A DNA stretch of 64,000 bases from Pseudomonas fluorescens (GCF_002022275.1 NZ_MSDF01000014.1:478811-542810), one strand, 5' to 3'. Shown: positions 47,058 to 56,102, numbered from the stretch's first letter. Numbers and translations: made by a program. Notes: generated from the letters alone by a model not told the origin.

Positions 47058-50000
47058 ATGTCTGACGCGCTATGGGCAGCCCGCATGGGCGATGCGCTTT
47101 CCCACACCTCGATGATGGCCGACATCCTCGGCGGTGTATTGGAGGTGGCGGCCAATATCGCGATCACGGCCGTGGCGACTGCGGCGGTAGTTGCTGCTAC
47201 CGGTATTACCGTCGCCACCGGCGGGCTCGGCTGTTTCCTGCTGGGTGCGGTGGTGGGCACAATTGTCGGTCTGCTCATGAGCAAGAGCGGGGCAGACAAA
47301 GGCCTGACCAAGATATGCGATGCCTTCAGTAACGCCCTGTTTCCGCCCACGGTGCAGGCGAACATTCTCAGCGGCTCCACCAATACCCTGACCAATAACA
47401 TGCCTGCCGCCCGTGCGGCCGGGGCAATCAGTTCCCATGTCACACCGGCCGGTACCGAGCTGGAAGAAGCCAAACCTGAGCCGGAACCCAGCTACCTGGA
47501 CATGGCCGAGGGTTTCTTCTCGCAGATGTGGCGCCCCACCGTAGCAACGCCTGCGCCGGGCGCTGTGCCCAAGCCGCTGGACCTGGTGGTGTGTATGAAG
47601 CACCCGCCAATGCCGCCGCAGTTTCTGGCCGAGGGTTCGGAAAAGGTCACGATCAACGGCCAGCCCGCCGTGCGCAGTGGTGATCGCAGTACCTGCGATG
47701 CGACGGTGGTGTCGTCGGGGCTGATTTCATCGAACGTGACCATTGGCGGCGGTTCGGTGGTGGTGCGTGAGATTCGCAGCGGCAAGACGCCTGGCGTCGG
47801 ATTAGCCGTCTCGGCGTTGTTGATGCTCAAGGGCGGCAAGGGCAAATTCTTCAGCAAGCTGCCGTGCATGATTCTCGGCGGGGTGACCTCAATGGCCATC
47901 AGCAGCGCGATGGGCGCTGCGGCCAACGCCGCCATGGGTTCGTCGAACCCGGTGCATGCCGCGACGGGCGCGAAGGTGCTGGGCGATACCGAGGAACTGG
48001 ATTTCGCGCTGCCGGGCATCTTGCCGATCGACTGGCAACGCTTTTACAACAGCCGTGACGAGCGCGCGGGCAGCCTGCTGGGTACCGGCTGGAGCGTGCC
48101 CTATGAAGTGTGCGTCGAGATCCAACCACATCCCGAAGGCGGCGACACGCTGGTTTACACCGATGAGCAGGGTCGCCCGATCGACATGGGCTGGATCCCC
48201 CTTGGCGGCGCAGTGTTCAGTGCCGGTGAAGGGCTCGCCGTGCGGCGGCACCTCAATGGGCAACTGCTGATTGAGAGCGATGACGGCCTTTACCGTTTGT
48301 TTGAACCCACTGCGGCCAACCCGTCACATCTGCGTTTGAGCCAGCTGGGTGATCGTAACGACAACCGTATCCATGTCGACTATGACGATGCCGGGCGCCT
48401 TGTGCGGCTGCGCGACACCTTCGATCTGGTGCAGGTTGAGTTGATACGCGATCAGGGTCATTTGACGCGAATCGAACGGCTCTATCCCGATCAACGTCGT
48501 GACGTGCTGGTCAGCTACGGCTACGACGCGGCGGGCAATTTGGCTGAAGTACGTGACGCAACGGGTCAGGTGCAGCGGCGTTTTGCATACGACAGCGGTC
48601 GCAGAATGGTGGAGCATCAACTGCCCACCGGATTGCGCTGCTTCTATGAATGGTCGCTGGTTGAAGGCCTGGAATGGCGCGTGGTCCGGCACTGGACCGA
48701 TGAGGGCGACGCTTACCAATTCGACTATGACTTGCAGGCGGGTATCACACGGATTACCGATGGCTTGCAGCGTGTCAGTACCCGGCACTGGAACACTCAG
48801 CACCAGATCATTCAGTACAGCGACAACCTCGGCCAGACTTGGCTGTTCGAATGGGACGACGAACGTCAGTTGCTCAGCGCGACTGATCCGCTGGGTGGGC
48901 GCTATGAATATAGCTACGATGAGAGCGGTAACCTGATCGGCGAAACCGACCCGCTGGGCCGCAGTGATTCGACCTTGTGGCTGGAACATTGGGCATTGCC
49001 GCTGGTGGAAACCGACGCTGCCGACAACAGTTGGCAGTACCGCTACGACCCACGCGGTAATTGCATCGCCGAGACCGATCCGCTGGGCTATATCACCCGC
49101 TATCGCTATGACGCCCACGGCCAGCCAGTAGAAATCATCGATGCCACTGGCAAAAGCAAACAACTGCGCTGGAACCCGTTTGGGCAGTTGGTCGAGCATA
49201 TCGATTGCTCGGGCTACCCGACGCGTTTCAGCTACGACGAGCGCGGTTATTTGCAGGTCATCACTGATGCCTTGGGTGAACGCACGCAGTTCAGCTATGA
49301 CGCCCAGGGGCGTTTGCTCACCAGCCAATTACCGGATGGGCGCACCGAGCAGTATCAGCGCGACGCCAGCGGACGGTTGGTGGGCTATACCGACCCCGCC
49401 GGGCACACCACGCTCTACCAACACAACCGACGCGGCCAGGTACGCCAACGCACCGATGCCCACGGTCGGCAGGTGCAGTTTGGCTACGACAGCTACGGGC
49501 GACTGCAAGCGCTGGTCAACGAGAACGGTGAAAGCTATCGGTTCGCATGGGACGCCGGGGATCGGCTGACCGAGCAGCAAGATCTCGACGGCAGCGCCAA
49601 GCGCTACGACTACGACCGGCTGGATAACATCACGGTGGTGACTGCCGTTGCAGCGCCTTACGGCGACGGCCTGGCGCTGGTTCCCGAGACACCGCCAGCG
49701 CCCATCGTGCACCAACTGGAACGTGATGCCGTCGGCCGGTTGACGGCCAAGACCACTGACGATGGCCGTACCGAGTACCGCTACGACGCGCTGGACCAAC
49801 TCACCGCCGTCACCTTCACCGACCTGCAAGGCAAAGCGCAGGCCCTGGGCTTTGCCTACGACGCCCTCGGCCAGTTACTCGCCGAACAGAGTGCCGCCGG
49901 CAACCTGCAACACCACTACGACGAACTCGGTAACCTGATCCAGACCCAGCTACCAGACGGCCGCTGGCTCAACCGCCTCTACTACGGCAGCGGCCACCTG

Positions 50001-51452
50001 CACCAGATCAACCTCGACGGCCAGGTCATCAGCGACTTCGAACGCGACCGCCTGCACCGCGAAGTGCTGCGCACCCAAGGCCAGCTCACCACCCGCAGCG
50101 AATACGACCGCAGCGGCCGCCTGCGCTCACGCCAACGCCGCCTGAGCAGCCAGCCAACGCTGATGCCCTCAGCGGCGCAAAAGCAGTTTGAATACGACCC
50201 CGCCGACAACCTGATCGGCAAACTCGACCAGCAACACGCCGCGCAACATCGCCAACTGCTGCACTACGACGCCACCGGCCGCATCATCGCCAGCCAGGAC
50301 AGCCTGCACGGCCAGCGCGAAACCTTCGCCTACGACGCCGCTGCCAACTTACTGGATGGCCCGCAAGCGGGCGCCGGGTTGGTGGTGCATAACAAGCTGC
50401 TGACCTATCAGGACAAGCGTTATCGTTATGACGCGTTTGGCCGGATGATTGAGAAGCGCAGCGCCAAACGTGGCGTGCAGCGGTTTGCGTATGACGCTGA
50501 AAGTCGGTTGGTTGAGGTGCGTGATGAAAGCGGCAGCGTGGTCAGGATGAACTACGACCCGCTGGGGCGGCGCATCGAAAAGACCGAGCATGGCAGCGAT
50601 GGGTATCCGCTGGGCGAAACCCGGTTCGCGTGGGATGGCCTGCGGTTGTTGCAGGAGCATAAACACAGTCAGACCAGCCTTTACGTCTACCAGGACGACG
50701 GCTACGAGCCTTTGGCCCGTGTCGATGGCAGCGGGCCGCTGCAAAAAATTCGCTACTACCATAACGATCTGAATGGGCTGCCGGAACAACTGACCGAGGC
50801 CGATGGGCATAGCGTCTGGCAGGCGACTTATCGGGTATGGGGCAACACGCTGGAAGAGGTGCGTGAGCCTTATTACATTGAGGAGCAGAATTTACGGTTT
50901 CAGGGACAGTATCTGGACCGGGAGACGGGGCTGCATTTCAATACGTTCAGGTTTTATGATCCGGATGTGGGGCGGTTTACGACGCCGGATCCGATTGGGT
51001 TGGCGGGGGGCATCAATCATTACCTGTATGCCGATAACCCCTTTGGCTGGATCGATCCATTAGGGCTGACGTGTGGAGGCAGTGGAAAGGTCCACGGAAA
51101 CAGCCATGCAAGCAAAAACCCTAATCACGTCTATGTCATCGTTGATTCGAAAACTGGCCGGATGATGAAGCCGGGAATCAGCGGGCGTCCATTAAATAAA
51201 AATGGCACATCACCTCGTGCAAACCAACAGCTCAATGTGCTAAACCAGCCCCAAGCAGGGCGCTACAAGGCAGTGATTGTCGAGAAAAACAAGACACGAC
51301 TTCAAGCTAAAGCTACGGAACAAAAAATTACAGATAAGCACGCGGCAAGAAACAACGGCGACATGCCTTCACCGATTCACAAAAACCCATTACCGCAGGT
51401 TGACACAAGAGATGGCTACCTTAAATTATACGGCATGCCTGATAATCGTTAG
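47058..51452 (+). CDS. PAAR-Rhs T6SS effector with C-terminal GIY-YIG-like nuclease toxin
   Basis: A 1464-residue polymorphic toxin. At the N-terminus residues 7-16 read AARMGDALSH, matching the prePAAR pattern AARxxDxxxH. A hydrophobic region follows (about 23-75), then a PAAR domain (about 175-238; TINGQPAVRSGDRSTCDATV) and a second hydrophobic region (about 248-300). The Rhs/YD shell spans about 310-1330 with many YDxxGRL-type repeats. The core ends in WIDPLGL (1331-1337), next to the expected self-cleavage site. The 127-residue tip has HVYVIVDSKTG, Y1359, G1373, R1387 and E1421, spaced like a GIY-YIG nuclease. That assignment is tentative. The last 400 bases are far more AT-rich than the shell. 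The immunity gene follows. Confidence 0.9.
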   Translation: MSDALWAARMGDALSHTSMMADILGGVLEVAANIAITAVATAAVVAATGITVATGGLGCFLLGAVVGTIVGLLMSKSGADKGLTKICDAFSNALFPPTVQANILSGSTNTLTNNMPAARAAGAISSHVTPAGTELEEAKPEPEPSYLDMAEGFFSQMWRPTVATPAPGAVPKPLDLVVCMKHPPMPPQFLAEGSEKVTINGQPAVRSGDRSTCDATVVSSGLISSNVTIGGGSVVVREIRSGKTPGVGLAVSALLMLKGGKGKFFSKLPCMILGGVTSMAISSAMGAAANAAMGSSNPVHAATGAKVLGDTEELDFALPGILPIDWQRFYNSRDERAGSLLGTGWSVPYEVCVEIQPHPEGGDTLVYTDEQGRPIDMGWIPLGGAVFSAGEGLAVRRHLNGQLLIESDDGLYRLFEPTAANPSHLRLSQLGDRNDNRIHVDYDDAGRLVRLRDTFDLVQVELIRDQGHLTRIERLYPDQRRDVLVSYGYDAAGNLAEVRDATGQVQRRFAYDSGRRMVEHQLPTGLRCFYEWSLVEGLEWRVVRHWTDEGDAYQFDYDLQAGITRITDGLQRVSTRHWNTQHQIIQYSDNLGQTWLFEWDDERQLLSATDPLGGRYEYSYDESGNLIGETDPLGRSDSTLWLEHWALPLVETDAADNSWQYRYDPRGNCIAETDPLGYITRYRYDAHGQPVEIIDATGKSKQLRWNPFGQLVEHIDCSGYPTRFSYDERGYLQVITDALGERTQFSYDAQGRLLTSQLPDGRTEQYQRDASGRLVGYTDPAGHTTLYQHNRRGQVRQRTDAHGRQVQFGYDSYGRLQALVNENGESYRFAWDAGDRLTEQQDLDGSAKRYDYDRLDNITVVTAVAAPYGDGLALVPETPPAPIVHQLERDAVGRLTAKTTDDGRTEYRYDALDQLTAVTFTDLQGKAQALGFAYDALGQLLAEQSAAGNLQHHYDELGNLIQTQLPDGRWLNRLYYGSGHLHQINLDGQVISDFERDRLHREVLRTQGQLTTRSEYDRSGRLRSRQRRLSSQPTLMPSAAQKQFEYDPADNLIGKLDQQHAAQHRQLLHYDATGRIIASQDSLHGQRETFAYDAAANLLDGPQAGAGLVVHNKLLTYQDKRYRYDAFGRMIEKRSAKRGVQRFAYDAESRLVEVRDESGSVVRMNYDPLGRRIEKTEHGSDGYPLGETRFAWDGLRLLQEHKHSQTSLYVYQDDGYEPLARVDGSGPLQKIRYYHNDLNGLPEQLTEADGHSVWQATYRVWGNTLEEVREPYYIEEQNLRFQGQYLDRETGLHFNTFRFYDPDVGRFTTPDPIGLAGGINHYLYADNPFGWIDPLGLTCGGSGKVHGNSHASKNPNHVYVIVDSKTGRMMKPGISGRPLNKNGTSPRANQQLNVLNQPQAGRYKAVIVEKNKTRLQAKATEQKITDKHAARNNGDMPSPIHKNPLPQVDTRDGYLKLYGMPDNR
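50128..51001 (+). repeat. Direct repeat A: 3' part of the Rhs core
   Basis: This 874-bp segment of the intact rhs gene is repeated at 52241-53113 with scattered substitutions and one missing base. It ends exactly where the two toxin tips become different (after GATTGGGTT), the usual boundary between conserved core and exchangeable tip. Confidence 0.9.
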
Positions 51453-51473
51453 TTTTTTGAAGTGAACACTGCC

Positions 51474-52121
51474 ATGAATTTAAACCTGCTTGTTCTGCAA
51501 GAAAGTGATGCATCCGCTCTCACCGAGGGTGTTCGTATACGTCAGTTGAGCCATCACATTACTCAAATATTCATGACCTTGCTGCCCAAGATCGAGATAA
51601 ACGGAAGTAATAAAATCGTTGTTTCGCTAGGTCCTCGTGGCGAAGAAGATTTATTCAATAACGTTTTGGGCGTAACAAACATCTTTGTAGAAACCTTCGA
51701 CTTCAAAAATTTTCTCACTCTGGATCGATTAAATCAGGACACACAATTGCTGGAGGAGTTACGCCAAGCGCTCGTTGCAATCGCAAAAAAAACAGAAGGC
51801 AGCTCCGCGATTGTAGACGTTATCAATTCGACTTCCGAGGCTGTATTGAGAGCGAATTTTGAGCTAGAAACACCAATTAAAAAACTCTCAAAGAGCAGTA
51901 AAAACAAAAAACATAAAATAAATGTTTACAGGGCACTCAATGCCGCTGTGGGTGAAGCTTGGTATTGTGAAGAACAAAGTGAGGTAAAGAATAAAATCTG
52001 GATGCATGAACTACCGGGATTTATTGATAGAAGCGAATTATTCAAAGTCGCAGAAATTAACGAAACGAGCTATCAAATTAAAAACCGCATGGGGAAAGTG
52101 GTTTTTGAATTTCCTCTTTGA
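51474..52121 (+). CDS. Presumed immunity protein of the Rhs nuclease tip
   Basis: A 215-residue acidic/lysine-mixed soluble protein without signal peptide or TM helix. I recognise no family. It begins MNLNLLVLQESDAS and has a K-rich stretch KKLSKSSKNKKHKINVYR near residues 140-157. Its position 21 bp after a toxin tip and its low GC content argue for an immunity protein neutralising the cytoplasmic nuclease. The ATG at 51474 was chosen; a GTG at 51462 would add four residues. Neither start has a strong Shine-Dalgarno, which suggests translational coupling to rhs. Confidence 0.7.
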   Translation: MNLNLLVLQESDASALTEGVRIRQLSHHITQIFMTLLPKIEINGSNKIVVSLGPRGEEDLFNNVLGVTNIFVETFDFKNFLTLDRLNQDTQLLEELRQALVAIAKKTEGSSAIVDVINSTSEAVLRANFELETPIKKLSKSSKNKKHKINVYRALNAAVGEAWYCEEQSEVKNKIWMHELPGFIDRSELFKVAEINETSYQIKNRMGKVVFEFPL

Positions 52122-52240
52122 CAAATGGCAGTGTTATCCAATCAGGATAATTCTGAAAAACTATTTATAGTGCCCACAGGAAAATTTATTTAATTTTTCC
52201 ATGATTAGCGAGAACTTTTGCGAGCTAATCGAAGTGGCTT

Positions 52241-53113
52241 CACGCCAGCGCCGCCTTAACAGTCAGCCCTCGCTGATGCCTGCAGCGGCGCAAAAACAGT
52301 TCGAATACGACCCCGCCGACAACCTGATCGGCAAACTCGACCAGCAACACGCCGCGCAACATCGCCAACTGCTGCACTATGACGCCACCGGCCGCATCAT
52401 CGCCAGCCAGGACAGCCTGCACGGCCAGCGCGAAACCTTCGCCTACGACGCCGCTGCCAACCTGCTGGATGGCCCGCAAGCGGGCGCCGGGTTGGTGGTG
52501 CATAACAAGCTGCTGACCTATCAGGACAAGCGTTATCGTTATGACGCGTTTGGCCGGATGATTGAAAAGCGCAGTGCCAAACGTGGCGTGCAACGGTTTG
52601 CGTATGACGCTGAAAGCCGGTTGGTTGAGGTACGTAATGACAACAGCAGCGTGGTAAGGATGGCCTATGACCCGTTGGGTCGCAGGATTGAAAAGACCGA
52701 ACATGCCAGCGATGGGTATCCGCTGGGCGAGGCGCGCTTTGTGTGGGACGGGCTGCGGTTGTTGCAGGAGCACAAGCACAGCCAGACCAGCCTCCATGTT
52801 TATGAAGAGGATGGCTACGAACCCTTGCCCGCGTCGACGGCGTTGGTGCATTGCAAAAGATTCGCTACTACCACAACGATCTGAACGGGTTGCCGGAACA
52901 ACTGACCGAGGCGGATGGGCACAGCGTCTGGCAGGCAACTTATCGGGTGTGGGGCAACACGCTGGAAGAGGTGCGTGAGCTTTATTACATCGAAGAGCAG
53001 AATTTGCGGTTTCAGGGGCAGTATCTGGACCGGGAGACGGGGCTGCACTTCAATACGTTCAGGTTTTATGATCCGGATGTGGGGCGGTTTACGACGCCGG
53101 ATCCGATTGGGTT
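52241..53113 (+). repeat. Direct repeat B: copy of the Rhs core in the orphan tip
   Basis: This 873-bp segment corresponds to 50128-51001 and is one base shorter because of the deletion near 52828. Both copies are in the same direction, so recombination between them would delete the first tip and its immunity gene and join the long Rhs to the HNH tip. Confidence 0.9.
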
Positions 53114-53267
53114 AGATGGCGGTTATAACCTCTACCAGTACTCGCCTAACCCCTTCACATGGATCGATCCATGGGGCCTGAAGACGTGCTATCACTAGAG
53201 AACGAAGAGTGAGATCAAAAAAATTCGCGCCAACTTCGATAAGAAAGGCGGCGCCAAAGAGAAATAC

Positions 53268-53504
53268 ATGAAGAAATTGGCCAAAGACCCCAAATCACTT
53301 CTGAAATATGGTCCGGCCGGGGTAGATAGAATGAAAAAAGGCCAGGTTCCGGAGGGCTTTGACGTGCATCATAAAAAGCCAATATTCAGGGGCGGCAATA
53401 ATCGCCAAAGTAACCTTGAACTCATGGACAAGTCCTACCACAAAGCAAATAGCAAGGCCCTGCATTGGTATCCTGAAGGGGAAAATCCGTATGGACTCAA
53501 TTAA
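53268..53504 (+). CDS. HNH nuclease toxin domain, possible free-standing 78-residue product
   Basis: This is the part of the orphan tip downstream of the in-frame TAG that could still be translated from its own ATG. Residues 33-44 read [12 protein letters not shown], with NLELM at 49-53 and a third histidine at 58, so the beta-beta-alpha metal site appears complete. The upstream sequence is only a weak ribosome-binding site. Whether any protein is made is unknown; if so it would act inside the producing cell, which would explain why the next gene is kept intact. Confidence 0.4.
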   Translation: MKKLAKDPKSLLKYGPAGVDRMKKGQVPEGFDVHHKKPIFRGGNNRQSNLELMDKSYHKANSKALHWYPEGENPYGLN

Positions 53505-53967
53505 TAACGCCCGCTGCCAGCTCTGCAAAGAAACATTTGAGCTGGACGCGAAGCAGAAACAATTCATTGCGCCACTCGTTGCAAAGGGCCAGCGCTTTAT
53601 CATGATCGAGTGCCCTTCCTGCGGCTCTTCAACCCAATATGTGAAAGCTGAGCAACCCTTAGTAACAGCAATGCAGGCTGCCAATTACCGTTGCCCGATT
53701 AGCCAATGCGCTGGCTGGGTTGATCTGATTGATGAGCAATCCCCGCCCTTCTGGGGATGTGGCGAATGCGGCAGTGTTTGGTACGAAGAAAAAAATCTGC
53801 AAAAAGAAATCACAGTCATCATCAACTCATTTCCGTACAGAGCCGGGAGTTACAAGAAGCTGAACGGCGAATGGATTCCAGGTGATTTACATTCAGAACC
53901 TAAGGATTACGAAGAGCTCGTCGCGAAAGAACCGGCAGACGAGCATGATAAATTGGTTAGAGGATAA
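53491..53967 (+). CDS. Zinc-ribbon protein, presumed immunity to the HNH toxin
   Basis: A 158-residue soluble protein. Four cysteine pairs at residues 9/12, 41/44, 68/73 and 90/93 (CQLC, CPSCG, CPISQC, CGECG) suggest two zinc ribbons. A C-terminal acidic tail follows ([19 protein letters not shown]). It has no TM segment. The gene overlaps the toxin tip by 14 bp and has AAGGGG before the ATG at 53491; an ATG at 53359 in the same frame lies inside the toxin and was not used. The context is that of an immunity gene. A role as a DNA-binding or metal protein is not excluded. Confidence 0.65.
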   Translation: MDSINNARCQLCKETFELDAKQKQFIAPLVAKGQRFIMIECPSCGSSTQYVKAEQPLVTAMQAANYRCPISQCAGWVDLIDEQSPPFWGCGECGSVWYEEKNLQKEITVIINSFPYRAGSYKKLNGEWIPGDLHSEPKDYEELVAKEPADEHDKLVRG

Positions 53968-54015
53968 ACCTGAGACGTAAAAATGCATTGAACGCTGTAA
54001 TTACACCGACCAACA

Positions 54016-54051
54016 AAAATGGGCACCCAACCCAGTCGGCGTGCCCATTTT
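54016..54051. terminator. Bidirectional terminator between the T6SS cargo region and hupB
   Basis: An 11-base perfect stem AAAATGGGCAC/GTGCCCATTTT with a 14-base loop. It has A-runs on the left and T-runs on the right, so it serves both the rightward immunity gene and the leftward hupB. Confidence 0.85.
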
Positions 54052-54087
54052 CTTTACCACCCCGCCTCCCTTCAGACGGTCCTGCTA

Positions 54088-54363
54088 TTACGGGTTGACG
54101 CTGTCTTTGAGCGACTTGCCCGGCTTGAACGCAACGGTATTGCTCGCCTTGATCTTCACAGGCTCACCGGTTTGCGGGTTTTTGCCGGTGCGGGCGCCGC
54201 GATGGCGTTGCAGGAAGGTGCCGAAGCCAACCAGGGTGACGCTGTCCTTGCGGTGCAGGGCGCCGGTGATTTCTTCGAGAACGGCGTTGAGTACGCGATT
54301 GGCCTGTTCTTTGGTGAGATCCGCTTTTTCAGCGATGGCGGCTGCGAGTTCTGGTTTACGCAT
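54088..54363 (-). CDS. hupB: HU family DNA-binding protein
   Basis: A 91-residue histone-like protein. It begins MRKPELAAAIAEKADLTKEQANRVLNAVLEEI (read in parts); the DNA-binding arm region has GFGTFLQRHRGARTGKNPQTGEPVKI, ending AFKPGKSLKDSVN. The pattern GRNPxTGE-like (GKNPQTGE) with the intercalating proline is conserved. It bends and compacts DNA as a dimer. GAGGCT precedes the ATG at 54361-54363 on the minus strand. It lies at the right junction of the T6SS block. Confidence 0.95.
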   Translation of the reverse strand: MRKPELAAAIAEKADLTKEQANRVLNAVLEEITGALHRKDSVTLVGFGTFLQRHRGARTGKNPQTGEPVKIKASNTVAFKPGKSLKDSVNP

Positions 54364-54554
54364 ATATGAAGCCTCTTTGACGGTTTTTTGTTGTTATGTC
54401 CGTGCTGCTCTCTGACGGAGCAGCGCCCAAGGCGCCGCAGGCTCTACTCTGCGGCAGACGGGAGTGAGGATGGCATGCCCCAAGGCGCCGCGCCAGTCTC
54501 GCGGCGACCTTTCTGGGGGTAGGAACGTGCTGATTCCGACAGAACGACCGCTAT
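54364..54554. other. Intergenic region between hupB and rubredoxin reductase
   Basis: 191 bp without a coding sequence. It must hold the hupB promoter and the 3' end of the reductase transcript, both on the minus strand. A stem GCCGCAG/CTGCGGC (54434-54440 with 54449-54455) without a T-run, and two copies of CAAGGCGCCGC (about 54428 and 54480), are visible. I see nothing else that can be named. Confidence 0.4.
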
Positions 54555-55703
54555 TTACGCCAGCAGCGGCGGAAGTTCTTTGTTCAGGGCCAGTTTTTCC
54601 ATCACGGCGCTGCCGGTCAGCGCATACCCCAGCAGGCGGCCGCTGGCGTCGCGGCACACGGCCTTGATGTCGGCGCCCTGCCCTTCAACGCTCCACACGC
54701 CTTCGGTACCGCGTGGCGGTGGCGACACCACCAGCGGGCAGATCGGGGTTTTCACGGTGATTGGCATCGGGCCGTAGCTGACGGCGGTGGCATTGCCGGC
54801 CAGGGTTTGGGCCAGGGCGCGGGCGCAGCTCATAAGCGGCATCACGTACAGCAGGTTCAGGCCGTCGACCTCGGCGCAGTCGCCCAGGGCGTAGATGTTG
54901 GCGTGGGAGGTCTTGAGGTGGCGGTCCACCATGATCCCACGGTTGATTTGCAGGCCGGCGGCGGCGGCGAGGTCGACGCGCGGGCGCAGGCCGATGGCCG
55001 AAACCACCAGGTCGCAGTGGATCACTTCACCGTCCGATAAGTGCGCTTCCAGCCCTTCCGCCGTGCGCTGTAGGCGGTTGAGCACCGGGCCCAGGTGGAA
55101 ACGCGCACCGAGGCCTTCCAGCCCGCTTTGCACGGCAGCGGCCGCCGCCGGGTGCAGCAGGGTCGGCATGACTTGCTCGCAAGGCGCCACCAGGTCGATT
55201 TCGTAGCCGCCCAAAATCAGGTCATTGGCAAATTCGCAGCCGATCAGGCCAGCGCCGAGCAACAGCACACGGCGTTTGCCGGCCGCAGCGGCGCGAAAGC
55301 GTGCGTAGTCTTCGAGGTCGTTGATCGGGAAGATCAGGTCCGCCGCATCGCCTTCGACCGGAACACGCACGGTTTCAGCGCCCCAGGCCAGGATAAGGTC
55401 GCGATAGGCCACCGCTTCCTCGCCGATCCACAGGCGCTTGTGGCCCGGGTCGATGCCGCTGATGCGCGTGTGAGTACGCACTTCGGCCTTGAGTTGCTCG
55501 GCCATGGCACCCGGCTCAGCCATGCTCAAACCGTCGGCTTCCTTGTTTTTGCCAAAGCCGGTGGAGAGCATGGGCTTGGAGTAGGAGCGCCCGTCATCTG
55601 CGGTGATCAGCAGCAATGGGGTCTCGCTGTCGAGTTTGCGAAACTCCCGGGCCACGTTATAGCCGGCCAATCCTGTGCCGATGATCACGACAGGTGCGTT
55701 CAT
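54555..55703 (-). CDS. Rubredoxin--NAD(+) reductase
   Basis: A 382-residue FAD enzyme that moves electrons from NADH to rubredoxin. In pseudomonads it serves alkane hydroxylases and oxidative-stress defence. The FAD-binding motif is [16 protein letters not shown] at the start, the NAD-binding motif is [15 protein letters not shown] near residues 147-161, and the second FAD block is [11 protein letters not shown]. The length is standard. The ATG at 55701-55703 has GGAG seven bases upstream; an upstream ATG at 55724 is less likely. The rubredoxin gene ends 36 bp upstream on the same strand, so they are co-transcribed. Confidence 0.93.
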   Translation of the reverse strand: MNAPVVIIGTGLAGYNVAREFRKLDSETPLLLITADDGRSYSKPMLSTGFGKNKEADGLSMAEPGAMAEQLKAEVRTHTRISGIDPGHKRLWIGEEAVAYRDLILAWGAETVRVPVEGDAADLIFPINDLEDYARFRAAAAGKRRVLLLGAGLIGCEFANDLILGGYEIDLVAPCEQVMPTLLHPAAAAAVQSGLEGLGARFHLGPVLNRLQRTAEGLEAHLSDGEVIHCDLVVSAIGLRPRVDLAAAAGLQINRGIMVDRHLKTSHANIYALGDCAEVDGLNLLYVMPLMSCARALAQTLAGNATAVSYGPMPITVKTPICPLVVSPPPRGTEGVWSVEGQGADIKAVCRDASGRLLGYALTGSAVMEKLALNKELPPLLA

Positions 55704-55739
55704 TCCTTTCTCCTTGTAAACCATTTCTTAAAGTACAGA

Positions 55740-55907
55740 TCAGCCGATTTCGATCATTTCGAAATCCATTTTGCCCACGCCGCAATCCGGGCACAGCCAG
55801 TCTTCCGGGACGTCCTGCCAGAGGGTGCCCGGCGCGATGCCGTCATCCGGCCAGCCGTCTTTTTCGTCATAGATCAGGCCGCAGACTACACATTGCCACT
55901 TCTTCAT
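55740..55907 (-). CDS. rubA: Rubredoxin
   Basis: A 55-residue one-iron electron carrier. It has the two CxxCG knuckles CVVCG (residues 6-10) and CPDCG (39-43), with [12 protein letters not shown] and DVPEDWLCP between them, the invariant rubredoxin pattern. The ATG at 55905-55907 has GAGGAAG upstream on the minus strand; an in-frame ATG at 56009 is too far out. P. aeruginosa carries two adjacent rubredoxins at this place, whereas only one is present here. Confidence 0.96.
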   Translation of the reverse strand: MKKWQCVVCGLIYDEKDGWPDDGIAPGTLWQDVPEDWLCPDCGVGKMDFEMIEIG

Positions 55908-56102
55908 TTCTTGCTTCCTCAGGGTCCAGGCATCTTGGCCGACGGTCGATAGACCTACGTTGCCGCGCGGCTCAGGGCGTTTTGTACTGATCAGGGCCGC
56001 CAGATGCAAGCATGATCGATGCGTGGGGCCGGTTCAGCCCGGCAAAAGTCCAGGGCGCCATGGTAAGCTCGCCGCCTCTTTTGCTGCCGATACTGACTCA
56101 CC

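Larger units (their letters stand above)
52201..53504 (+). pseudogene. Orphan Rhs tip with HNH toxin, broken by a frameshift and a nonsense codon
   Basis: The segment starts with 13 unrelated codons (MISENFCELIEVA), then follows the last 290 residues of the Rhs core. Against the intact copy one G is missing after TTG at 52825-52827, so frame 1 ends at 52884 and the core continues in another frame (GLPEQLTEADGHSVW) through RFYDPDVGRFTTPDPIGLDGG and WIDPWGL. In that frame a TAG at 53196-53198 interrupts the tip four codons after LKT. The frame then stays open to 53504 through a domain with [13 protein letters not shown] and NLELM, an HNH nuclease signature. There is no N-terminal PAAR or TM part, so it could never be loaded on VgrG without recombination. 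Confidence 0.85.

Noticed and set aside
17240..54051. Prophage or integrative element carrying the T6SS block
   Set aside because: No integrase, excisionase, phage structural gene outside the T6SS, tRNA target or flanking direct repeat was found at either edge.
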